Source: an uncultured Bacillota bacterium (GTDB lineage: Bacteria; Bacillota; Clostridia; Caldicoprobacterales; UBA3941). From it: DNA of 5,718 nucleotides. Positions 1 to 5,718 of this stretch are shown piece after piece (within the stretch, counting starts at the first letter, position 1; every line of letters begins with the position of its first letter). Made by a program: the position numbers and the translations under genes. The notes beneath the pieces are model-generated. The model was not told the origin of the DNA and did not search any database. It saw nothing but the letters and a program-made list of their open reading frames with translations. Location: NCBI GenBank assembly GCA_937960725.1, contig CALGOY010000061.1, positions 1 through 5,718 on the forward strand. Direction: 5' to 3'.

Positions 1-4
1 AAAT

Positions 5-81
5 TGGCGACCCGGAAGGGACTCGAACCCTCGACCTCCAGCGTGACAGGCTGGCATTCTAACCAGCTGAACTACCGGGCC
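5..81 (-). tRNA. tRNA-Asp (anticodon GTC), CCA encoded
   Basis: On the minus strand the sequence folds into a full cloverleaf of 77 nt including CCA. The acceptor stem pairs GGCCCGG (81-75) with CCGGGTC (15-9), with one G-U pair. The anticodon stem CCAGC/GCTGG closes the loop CTGTCAC, whose anticodon GTC reads aspartate codons. The T arm contains the expected GGTTCGAGTCC, and the D arm contains AGTTCAGCTGGTT. The discriminator base is G, as in bacterial tRNA-Asp, and the 3' CCA is encoded in the DNA (7-5). The gene lies downstream of the his operon on the same strand but has its own strong promoter. The window ends 4 bases past its 3' end, so further tRNA genes in a cluster cannot be excluded. 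Confidence 0.97.
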
Positions 82-92
82 GTTACCTTCTA

Positions 93-107
93 TTGTCGCA
101 ACGACAA
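93..107 (-). repeat. perfect inverted repeat in the tRNA-Asp leader
   Basis: The two 6-base arms TTGTCG and CGACAA are perfect reverse complements around a 3-base spacer. The element begins about 6 bases after the -10 box and overlaps the predicted transcription start (around 105-106), ending 11 bases before the mature tRNA 5' end. In RNA it would form a small hairpin at the very 5' end of the precursor. As DNA it could be a protein site at the start point. The repeat is seen directly; any function is inference. Confidence 0.5.
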
Positions 108-112
108 GAGAA

Positions 113-141
113 ATTATACAATAAATACTGGATAAAGTCAA
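113..141 (-). promoter_or_regulatory. sigma-A type promoter of tRNA-Asp
   Basis: On the minus strand a -35 box TTGACT (141-136) is separated by exactly 17 bases from a perfect -10 box TATAAT (118-113). Transcription should start near 105-106, giving a leader of about 24 nt before the tRNA at 81. Boxes this close to consensus at the ideal spacing are typical of stable RNA genes in Firmicutes. This makes the tRNA independent of the his operon upstream, although read-through from hisIE is also possible. Confidence 0.85.
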
Positions 142-147
142 AATTCG

Positions 148-186
148 TAGAGTTCAGTTTTTGGTGATTATATGACAAAAACTCTA
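148..186 (-). terminator. possible weak terminator hairpin after hisIE
   Basis: An imperfect hairpin lies about 47 bases after the hisIE stop. The outer arms TAGAGT/ACTCTA (186-181 with 153-148) and inner arms TTTTG/CAAAA (180-176 with 163-159) pair, with a 5-base bulge (158-154) and a 12-base loop (175-164). An alternative register pairs AGTTTTTG with CAAAAACT for 8 continuous base pairs. The stem is mostly A-U and only a short U run (AATTTTG) follows, so it is a poor intrinsic terminator. It is listed because it is the only hairpin I found between the operon and the tRNA promoter. Confidence 0.25.
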
Positions 187-232
187 ATTATCTTAATTAA
201 TCTCTAAATATAACCTTTATACAGAAGAATTT

Positions 233-874
233 CTACCGTCTCTTATGCAATTCATCGTATACTTTATCGAGCTCTATACCTTGCTCAACTAGCATAACCA
301 TCAAATGATATAATAGGTCTGCTAGTTCATAGATAACTTCTTCTTCAACTCTATTTTTCGCTGCAATAATGACTTCTGCTGCTTCTTCTCCAACTTTTTT
401 AAGAATCTTATCAATTCCCTTTTCAAACAAATAGTTGGTATAGGAACCCTCTTGGGGATTGTTTTTACGATCTACGATTATATCATATACTTCTTGTAAA
501 ATAGCTGCTTTGTCTTTATTTACTTTATTATCTATTTCCTTCAGGCTTAAATCCTTTTTATCCACCTGCCTATAAAAACAAGATCTATTTCCAGTATGAC
601 ATGCAGCATTAACCTGCTTTACCTTAAACAGCAGCGCATCTCCATCGCAATCTAAAGAGATATCTACTATTTCTTGCACATGCCCGGAGCTTTCTCCTTT
701 CATCCATATCTTTTGCCGGCTTCGGCTCCAGAAATGGGTTTTTCCCGTCTCCAACGATAATTTTAATGCTTCTTCATTCATATATGCTACCATGAGCACT
801 TCAAGCGTTTCACTATCCTGGATAATCGCAGGTATAAGACCTGATTTATCAAATTTTATCTCATCCCATAGCAT
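233..874 (-). CDS. hisIE: bifunctional phosphoribosyl-AMP cyclohydrolase / phosphoribosyl-ATP pyrophosphatase
   Basis: This 213-residue cytoplasmic fusion enzyme carries out steps 2 and 3 of histidine synthesis. The C-terminal HisE half hydrolyses phosphoribosyl-ATP to phosphoribosyl-AMP and pyrophosphate, and the N-terminal HisI half opens the adenine ring. HisI spans about residues 1-108. It shows the WSRSRQKIW motif (49-57), KGESSGHVQ (59-67), the metal-binding DCDGD (75-79), and the zinc cysteines C92 and C99 in [12 protein letters not shown]. HisE spans about 122-213, with [16 protein letters not shown] (159-174) and [13 protein letters not shown] (183-195) holding the acidic metal ligands. 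Length and domain order match the usual bacterial HisIE. The ATG at 874 has an AAAGGAAG ribosome binding site (890-883) 8 bases upstream. It is the last gene of the operon, 18 bases after hisF. Confidence 0.97.
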   Translation of the reverse strand: MLWDEIKFDKSGLIPAIIQDSETLEVLMVAYMNEEALKLSLETGKTHFWSRSRQKIWMKGESSGHVQEIVDISLDCDGDALLFKVKQVNAACHTGNRSCFYRQVDKKDLSLKEIDNKVNKDKAAILQEVYDIIVDRKNNPQEGSYTNYLFEKGIDKILKKVGEEAAEVIIAAKNRVEEEVIYELADLLYHLMVMLVEQGIELDKVYDELHKRR

Positions 875-892
875 CGTACCGACTTCCTTTCA

Positions 893-1651
893 TTATAGTC
901 TTACAGCTATTCCCCTTTGTAACAAGTAATTCTTAACTTGTTTAACCGTTAATTCTCCATAATGAAATAGTGATGCTGCCAGAACCGCATCAGCCCCGCC
1001 CTGGATAATTACATCAGCGAAATCTTCTAACTTTCCTGCCCCTCCCGAAGCAATTACTGGTATTTCGACAGCGTCGGAAACAGCCCTGGTCAATTCTATA
1101 TCATATCCATCCTTTGTTCCATCGGCATCCATGCTCGTGAGCAATATCTCACCAGCTCCGAGCTTTTCAACTGTTGTTGCCCATTCTACTGCATCTAGTC
1201 CAGTATTTACTCTGCCACCACTTATATACACACTCCATCCGCCTTCTGCATTTTTCTTAGCGTCGATAGCAATTACTATAGCCTGACTTCCAATTTCTTC
1301 AGCAGCCTCTTCAATTAGCATTGGATTTTTAACAGCAGCTGAGTTTATAGAAATTTTATCTGCGCCTGCCTTCTGCATTTCCTTAATATCGGAGATTGTT
1401 TGAACTCCTCCCCCTACGGTCAAGGGGATAGAGATTTGTTCTTTTATCCTACTTAGCATTTCTATAGTTGTCCTACGCTTATCCGAGCTAGCTGCTATAT
1501 CTAGAATAATTAGCTCATCTGCACCGGATCTATCATACAATTTGGCAACTTCGATTGGATCGCCTGCATCCCTAAGATCTGCAAAATTGACTCCTTTTAC
1601 CACTCTACCATTATAAATATCCAGACAAGGAATAATCCTTTTAAATGACAT
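893..1651 (-). CDS. hisF: imidazole glycerol phosphate synthase, cyclase subunit HisF
   Basis: This 252-residue TIM-barrel enzyme normally pairs with the glutaminase HisH. It uses ammonia to convert PRFAR to imidazole-glycerol phosphate and AICAR, linking histidine to purine synthesis. The start [12 protein letters not shown] is typical, with the general acid/base aspartates at D11 and D130 (IAIDAK). Phosphate-binding glycine loops are visible at TVGGGV (78-83) and ASGGAG (201-206). By alignment from memory to the Thermotoga maritima enzyme, the ammonia gate residues R5, E46, K99 and E168 are present. D98, which contacts HisH in that enzyme, is also present. The ATG at 1651 is preceded by AGGTGG (1666-1661) at 9 bases, lying inside the last codons of hisA. 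The two genes are 4 bases apart. No hisH is present in the window, which is unusual. Confidence 0.97.
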   Translation of the reverse strand: MSFKRIIPCLDIYNGRVVKGVNFADLRDAGDPIEVAKLYDRSGADELIILDIAASSDKRRTTIEMLSRIKEQISIPLTVGGGVQTISDIKEMQKAGADKISINSAAVKNPMLIEEAAEEIGSQAIVIAIDAKKNAEGGWSVYISGGRVNTGLDAVEWATTVEKLGAGEILLTSMDADGTKDGYDIELTRAVSDAVEIPVIASGGAGKLEDFADVIIQGGADAVLAASLFHYGELTVKQVKNYLLQRGIAVRL

Positions 1652-1655
1652 AGCT

Positions 1656-2381
1656 TCATTCCACCTCTTCCACCGCTGCTAATACTTTTTTTAGCTCTAT
1701 ACTTCCTGTATACAATGCTTTACCAATTATAGCTCCTGCAGCCCCTATCTTTTTTATGTTTATTACATCTTCTATACAGCTAATTCCCCCTGAAGCAATT
1801 ACATTCAAACCCGATTTATCAATTAGTTCCTTTGTAGACTCCAGATTTGGCCCTGAAAGCATTCCATCCCGTGAAATATCAGTATATATGACTGTATCAA
1901 CCCCTAAAGCTTTTAAGCGCTTTCCAAAAGATACTGCGTCGATTTCGGTAGACTCTACCCAGCCCTGAATAGCTACCTTGCCATCTCTAGCGTCGATTCC
2001 TACAGCTATCCTTTTACCATATTTAGATAAAGCATTATTTAACAAATCGGGATTGGTAATGGCCGCGGTACCGATTATAACTCTTGCAATTTGAGTTAGC
2101 TCAAGGTACTCTTCTATCCGCTCCATGCTTCGAATCCCACCACCCACTTGTATGGGAATAGATGAATTTGCCGCTATTTTTTTTATAATATCCTTATTGC
2201 CAGCATCTCCCTCAAAAGCACCATCTAAATCAACAACATGGAGAAATCTAGCACCCATATCCTCCCATTTTTTTGCAATTTTTATAGGATCTTCCCCATA
2301 TATAGTTTCATTTTCCGCCTTGCCCTGCACAAGGCGTACGCATTTACCGTTTCTGATATCTATAGCTGGATATATTATCAT
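1656..2381 (-). CDS. hisA: ProFAR isomerase HisA, (beta/alpha)8 barrel
   Basis: This 241-residue cytoplasmic enzyme catalyses the Amadori rearrangement of ProFAR to PRFAR, the substrate of HisF. The N-terminus [19 protein letters not shown] is a HisA signature, with catalytic D8. The second catalytic aspartate is D130 in [11 protein letters not shown]. Phosphate-binding loops are QVGGGIRS (78-85) and ASGGIS (196-201), and the conserved [13 protein letters not shown] runs 167-179. The half-barrel duplication shared with HisF is visible in the matching glycine loops. The ATG at 2381 has a strong GGAGGT site (2392-2387) 5 bases upstream. The gene directly follows hisB across a 29-base gap that holds little besides this ribosome binding site, where hisH would usually lie. 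It ends in TGA 4 bases before hisF. Confidence 0.97.
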   Translation of the reverse strand: MIIYPAIDIRNGKCVRLVQGKAENETIYGEDPIKIAKKWEDMGARFLHVVDLDGAFEGDAGNKDIIKKIAANSSIPIQVGGGIRSMERIEEYLELTQIARVIIGTAAITNPDLLNNALSKYGKRIAVGIDARDGKVAIQGWVESTEIDAVSFGKRLKALGVDTVIYTDISRDGMLSGPNLESTKELIDKSGLNVIASGGISCIEDVINIKKIGAAGAIIGKALYTGSIELKKVLAAVEEVE

Positions 2382-2410
2382 ACAATACCTCCAGAATTTT
2401 AAACTAATTG

Positions 2411-3007
2411 CTAATCTAAAATTCCTTTAGTCGATGGGATTTTCATGTCTGTCATATTCTCCTCTAAAGCCACAGCTGTTTTTAATGCACGACCTAATGC
2501 TTTAAATATGCTCTCGATAATGTGATGGGTATTTTTACCGTATAAAACCCTAACGTGTAGAGTTATACCGCCATGAACGGAAAAGGCCCTTAAAAATTCT
2601 TCTAATAATTCTGTATCAAAATCTCCTACCCGTTCTGCCATTTCAGGCACTTCATAATGAAGATAGGGCCTTCCGCTAATATCCAGGCTTACCATAGCTA
2701 AGCATTCATCCATCGGAACAAAGACAGTGCCATACCTATTTATTCCTTTCCGGTCCCCTAGAGCCTTCCGAAATGCTTTTCCAAATACGATTCCGATATC
2801 TTCTACAGTATGATGGCCATCTACATATAGGTCTCCCACACACCGCAAGGATATATCAAAGGAGCCGTGGGCAGCTAAAAGCGTTAGCATGTGATCGAAA
2901 AATCCAATTCCAGAATCTATCTCTATATTCCCCTCTCCCTCTAAGCAGATGAAAAGGGATATATCTGTTTCGTAGGATTTTCTGTTTATCTCCGCCTTTC
3001 GTTTCAT
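2411..3007 (-). CDS. hisB: imidazoleglycerol-phosphate dehydratase HisB, monofunctional
   Basis: This 198-residue enzyme dehydrates imidazole-glycerol phosphate to imidazole-acetol phosphate, using paired metal ions bound by two His-His-xx-Glu motifs. Both are visible: DGHHTVED (63-70) and NTHHIIES (159-166). Other family marks are GIGFFDHM (33-40), MDECLAMVSLDISGRPYL (99-116) and the C-terminal IPSTKGIL. The length matches the single-domain enzyme. There is no N-terminal HAD phosphatase domain like that of the bifunctional enterobacterial HisB, so histidinol-phosphate phosphatase must be supplied by another gene. The ATG at 3007 has AGGGG (3018-3014) 6 bases upstream and a second AAAGGA further out (3026-3021). 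It follows hisC after 64 bases, the largest gap inside the operon. Confidence 0.97.
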   Translation of the reverse strand: MKRKAEINRKSYETDISLFICLEGEGNIEIDSGIGFFDHMLTLLAAHGSFDISLRCVGDLYVDGHHTVEDIGIVFGKAFRKALGDRKGINRYGTVFVPMDECLAMVSLDISGRPYLHYEVPEMAERVGDFDTELLEEFLRAFSVHGGITLHVRVLYGKNTHHIIESIFKALGRALKTAVALEENMTDMKIPSTKGILD

Positions 3008-3071
3008 CTTAAACCCCTATTCCTTTCTTTAAAATTTAATGGAAATTATATACTTATGGACCTTTAACAAG

Positions 3072-4136
3072 CTACAGCGAAGAAATAATTTCTTTTAATG
3101 CCCTATAAAAAGCTTTGTTAGCATCCTCATCTCCTACCGTTATTCGCAAGCAATTTTCTAGCAGAGGGTGATTTGAAAAATTCCTCACTAAAATTCCTCG
3201 CTCTAACAAAGCGTTGTAAACCTTATCCCCATCTGGAACTTTTATTAGAACAAAGTTTGCTTCCGTAGGATAGCTATATATTCCTTCGATCCTATTAAGC
3301 GAAGCTACAAGTTTTCTTCTTTGTTCTTTGATATATGAGATTCTCTTATTGATAATGTCTATATTTTCTAACACTAGTACGGCCACTTTTTGGGAAAAAG
3401 TATTTACATTATAAGGAGGTTTTGCCCTATAAATCTGCAAGGCAAGGTCCTTATTGCTTATGCTGTAGCCAATCCTAAGCCCCGCCATACCCAGAGCCTT
3501 TGAAAAAGTTCTAAGCACTATTCCATTGGGATATTTTAGGATATCCTCTGCCAGGCTATTGGCAGCAAACTCTATATAGGCCTCGTCTATGACCACGATT
3601 CCCGAAAATTTATCAAGAATAGTTTTTATATCGGAAGAAGGTATCGAATTTCCAGTTGGATTATTGGGAGTACATAAAAATATGACCTTAGGTTTGTACT
3701 TATTAGCCATTTCTAAAATAAGATCTGGCTGATATTTATAATCTTTATCTAGAGGCACTTCTATAGGGGAACCCCCAGCTATTTTGGTAAATATTTTATA
3801 CATTCCAAAGGAAGGGTTAGGGCAAAGCACAGTATCTCCCTTTTCAATAAATGCGCTAATAATAGTGTGAATTAGCTCATCGGACCCAGAACCTACTATT
3901 ATATTTTCAGGATCTACATTGCAATATCTAGCAATCGCCTTTCTAAGCTCCGTTGCATCGGAATCGGGATAATGGTTGAAGTTCATGCCTTTTAATATTT
4001 CGTCTGAGAGCTTAGCCCTTATTTTTTCGGGTAAATCCCATGGGCTTTCATTAGCGTCTAGCTTGTATTTACACTCTTGTTGATTGGCATCATAAGGTTT
4101 TAAGTCCCATAAGTCTTTTCTTAGATAGTTAATCAT
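3072..4136 (-). CDS. hisC: histidinol-phosphate aminotransferase HisC
   Basis: This 354-residue, class I/II fold-type I PLP enzyme transfers the amino group of glutamate to imidazole-acetol phosphate to give histidinol phosphate. The Schiff-base lysine is K213 in TFSKALGMAGLRIGY, where R221 would bind phosphate. Other PLP contacts are N159 in TPNNPTG (156-162) and D184 to Y187 in VIDEAY. The carboxylate-binding arginine is R331 in LRITVG. The N-terminal YKLDANESPW is typical of HisC. The product is inferred from these motifs and from its place inside the his operon; related enzymes in other bacteria also act on aromatic amino acids. The ATG at 4136 overlaps the hisD stop as ATGA, with GAGG (4144-4141) 4 bases upstream, which points to translational coupling. 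Confidence 0.96.
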   Translation of the reverse strand: MINYLRKDLWDLKPYDANQQECKYKLDANESPWDLPEKIRAKLSDEILKGMNFNHYPDSDATELRKAIARYCNVDPENIIVGSGSDELIHTIISAFIEKGDTVLCPNPSFGMYKIFTKIAGGSPIEVPLDKDYKYQPDLILEMANKYKPKVIFLCTPNNPTGNSIPSSDIKTILDKFSGIVVIDEAYIEFAANSLAEDILKYPNGIVLRTFSKALGMAGLRIGYSISNKDLALQIYRAKPPYNVNTFSQKVAVLVLENIDIINKRISYIKEQRRKLVASLNRIEGIYSYPTEANFVLIKVPDGDKVYNALLERGILVRNFSNHPLLENCLRITVGDEDANKAFYRALKEIISSL

Positions 4137-5434
4137 ATTTCCTCAAACCTCACTTCTACCGAGCGGGCATGGGCAGTCAAGCCTTCCGCTCTGGCAAATA
4201 AAGCTATATCTTTGTATATTTCTTTTAGATCTTCTTTAGAATATGCTATAATACTGGATTTTTTGATAAAGTCGTCTACAGAGAGAGGAGAGAAAAACTT
4301 TGCGCTACCACTGGTAGGCAATACGTGGTTAGGTCCAGCCATGTAATCCCCTAAAGGCTCAGGGGAATAATTCCCTAGAAAAATAGCTCCAGCATGCTTT
4401 ACCATTCCCAGCCATTTAAAAGGATTTTCTATTGCAAGCTCCAGGTGTTCAGGAGCTATTTCATTAACTATATCGATACTTTGTTCAATGGTGTCAGCAA
4501 TAATAATTGCGCCAAAATCTCTTAGTGAAGTTTCGGCGACCTCTTTCAGCGGTAAGCTTTCAAGTTGGCTTTTTAGCTCTCTCTTTACTTTTTCTCCCAA
4601 AGATGGAGATGTAGTGATCAATATAGATGTAGCCATGGGATCGTGTTCTGCTTGAGATAGTAAATCTGCCGCTACATAGGTGGGAATGGCACTATCATCT
4701 GCAACAATAAGTATTTCGCTAGGCCCTGCGATCATGTCTATGTCAACATATCCATATACCTCTTTTTTGGCCAAAGTTACATATATATTTCCAGGCCCTA
4801 CGATTTTATCCACCTTAGGTATGCCGCCCACCCCAAAAGCCATGGCTGCTACTGCCTGAGCTCCTCCCAGCTTGTAGATTTTTTCTATCTGTAGTATATC
4901 GGCAGCAATTAAGGTATATGGATTAACTTTGCCATCAGATCCAGGAGGAGTTGTCATTATTATTTCCTCCACTCCTGCTATTCTGGCTGGAATGGCGTTC
5001 ATTAAAACAGAAGACGGATAGGCAGCCCTTCCTCCGGGTACATATATTCCCACCCTATCCATAGGTTGAATTTTCTGTCCGAGGATGGAACTGGTATCAT
5101 CAAAGGATATCCAGCTGTTTGTCTTTTGTTTTAAATGAAATTTCCAAATATTATCCTTTGCTTTTTTTAAAACATCGATAAATTTTAAATCAACTAGTCC
5201 ATAGGCCTCCTCTATCTCCTCTTTAGATACTAGCATGTCATCAATACTATCATATAGAATTTTGTCGAAACGCTTAGAATATTCTAGAACTGCTTCTTCT
5301 CCCCGCTTTTTGACATCGCTAACAATGGCTTCTACTACCTTCCTTTGCTCTTTAAACTCTAATTGTGAAGGCCGGGCTAAATTTTTTAGTATATCTGCAG
5401 TAGTTTTTTGACGGCCATCAATCCATTTAATCAT
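4133..5434 (-). CDS. hisD: histidinol dehydrogenase HisD
   Basis: This zinc-dependent, NAD-linked cytoplasmic enzyme performs the last two steps, oxidising L-histidinol through the aldehyde to L-histidine. With the start chosen here it has 433 residues, the usual length. Conserved blocks are [29 protein letters not shown], the AGPSEIL block (236-242) and SQAEHDPMA. Candidate zinc ligands by comparison with the E. coli enzyme are Q261, H264, D363 and H422, and the catalytic pair is E329-H330 in APEHLEL. All are present. I prefer the ATG at 5434 because it lies 8 bases from the GGAGGA site at 5448-5443. The ATG two codons earlier (5440) is only 2 bases from that site. The gene overlaps the hisG end by 8 bases (14 with the earlier start) and hisC by 4. 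Confidence 0.95.
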   Translation of the reverse strand: MIKWIDGRQKTTADILKNLARPSQLEFKEQRKVVEAIVSDVKKRGEEAVLEYSKRFDKILYDSIDDMLVSKEEIEEAYGLVDLKFIDVLKKAKDNIWKFHLKQKTNSWISFDDTSSILGQKIQPMDRVGIYVPGGRAAYPSSVLMNAIPARIAGVEEIIMTTPPGSDGKVNPYTLIAADILQIEKIYKLGGAQAVAAMAFGVGGIPKVDKIVGPGNIYVTLAKKEVYGYVDIDMIAGPSEILIVADDSAIPTYVAADLLSQAEHDPMATSILITTSPSLGEKVKRELKSQLESLPLKEVAETSLRDFGAIIIADTIEQSIDIVNEIAPEHLELAIENPFKWLGMVKHAGAIFLGNYSPEPLGDYMAGPNHVLPTSGSAKFFSPLSVDDFIKKSSIIAYSKEDLKEIYKDIALFARAEGLTAHARSVEVRFEEI

Positions 5435-5718
5435 CTTCATTCTCCTCCAATACCTTTTCTATAGCCTCGATGAGAGCTTTAATAGGCTGATTTTTCGTTT
5501 TTAAACTTACTCTATTAACCACCAGTCTAGCGCTTATGGGACAGATCTCCTCCAAAACGGTTAGACCATTTTCTTTTAGAGTACGGCCCGTTTCAACTAT
5601 GTCTACTATCACATCAGACAATCCCACCAAAGGTCCTAATTCCACTGAACCATTCAATTTTATAATCTCCACCATTTCTCCCCGTTTAGAGAAAAAATTT
5701 CTAGCTATCCCTATGATT
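5427..5718 (-). CDS. hisG: ATP phosphoribosyltransferase catalytic subunit HisG, 3' part only
   Basis: The reading frame continues without a stop to the right edge, so 96 C-terminal residues are seen and the start lies outside. The methionine at 5675 is internal, not a start. The residues before it ([10 protein letters not shown]) continue the family sequence. HisG catalyses the first committed step, joining ATP and PRPP to phosphoribosyl-ATP, and is the usual target of histidine feedback. The visible part holds [16 protein letters not shown] and the PRPP-binding loop [14 protein letters not shown], both hallmark sequences. The protein ends about 45 residues after that loop with no room for the C-terminal ACT-like regulatory domain of the long form. 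It is therefore probably the short form, which works in complex with HisZ. The stop TAA overlaps the hisD start. Confidence 0.95.
   Translation of the reverse strand, partial: IIGIARNFFSKRGEMVEIIKLNGSVELGPLVGLSDVIVDIVETGRTLKENGLTVLEEICPISARLVVNRVSLKTKNQPIKALIEAIEKVLEENEDD
5443..5448 (-). promoter_or_regulatory. hisD ribosome binding site inside the hisG end
   Basis: GGAGGA on the minus strand lies within the last codons of hisG. It is 2 bases from the first hisD ATG (5440) and 8 bases from the second (5434), so spacing favours the second. Its position inside the upstream gene suggests that hisD translation is coupled to hisG. Confidence 0.7.

Noticed and set aside
2382..2410. A hisH remnant or a HisH domain fused to HisF, HisA or HisB.
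   Set aside because: The gap is too short, and HisF (252), HisA (241) and HisB (198) each have normal single-domain length with no Cys-His-Glu glutaminase motif.
1756..2430. Open reading frames on the plus strand across hisA (1756-1968 and 2125-2430).
   Set aside because: They lie antisense to a clearly conserved hisA, have no recognisable protein family, and look like chance open frames opposite a real gene.
3045..3070. Possible internal promoter in the hisC-hisB gap: TATAAT (3050-3045) with an upstream TTGTTA (3070-3065).
   Set aside because: The spacing is only 14 bases, no good -35 box lies at 16-18 bases, and there is no extended -10 TG. In AT-rich DNA a lone TATAAT is expected by chance.
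5427..5675. A small complete 82-residue protein starting at the ATG at 5675.
   Set aside because: The frame stays open to the window edge and the upstream residues continue the HisG family sequence, so this is an internal methionine of a truncated hisG.
1..5718. Mobile elements, CRISPR arrays, phage or defence genes.
   Set aside because: No repeats, transposase or integrase motifs are seen, and nearly all of the window is occupied by conserved housekeeping genes on one strand.

Overview
The window is a minus-strand histidine biosynthesis operon followed by a tRNA-Asp gene. Reading in the direction of transcription (right to left), the order is hisG (3' part only, cut by the right edge), hisD, hisC, hisB, hisA, hisF, hisIE, then an intergenic stretch of about 150 bases, then tRNA-Asp(GTC). 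The sequence is AT-rich, the ribosome binding sites are strong GGAGG-type sites, the tRNA promoter is close to the sigma-A consensus, and HisG appears to be the short form. Together these suggest a low-GC Firmicute, probably of the Clostridia. That placement is inferred from sequence character and family resemblance; no search was run.

Right part (3072-5718): hisG, hisD and hisC are tightly packed with overlapping ends (hisG/hisD by 8 or 14 bases depending on the hisD start, hisD/hisC by the 4-base ATGA), so translation is probably coupled. Middle (2382-3071): a 64-base gap precedes hisB and a 29-base gap separates hisB from hisA. Left part (233-2381): hisA and hisF are 4 bases apart, and hisF and hisIE 18 bases apart. 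Region 82-232 holds a possible weak hairpin terminator for the operon and a clear promoter for the tRNA, with a short perfect inverted repeat at its predicted transcription start. No gene-free stretch exceeds 300 bases.

The enzymes cover nearly the whole path from PRPP and ATP to histidine. HisG makes phosphoribosyl-ATP, HisIE hydrolyses it and opens the ring, HisA isomerises the product, HisF cyclises it to imidazole-glycerol phosphate, HisB dehydrates that, HisC transaminates, and HisD oxidises histidinol to histidine. Two activities are not encoded here. One is HisH, the glutamine amidotransferase partner of HisF, which in most comparable operons lies between hisB and hisA. The other is histidinol-phosphate phosphatase, because HisB here has only the dehydratase domain. 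The short HisG would also be expected to need HisZ, which could lie beyond the right edge. The missing hisH is the most notable point. Otherwise this is an ordinary housekeeping region and I see no sign of an undescribed system.
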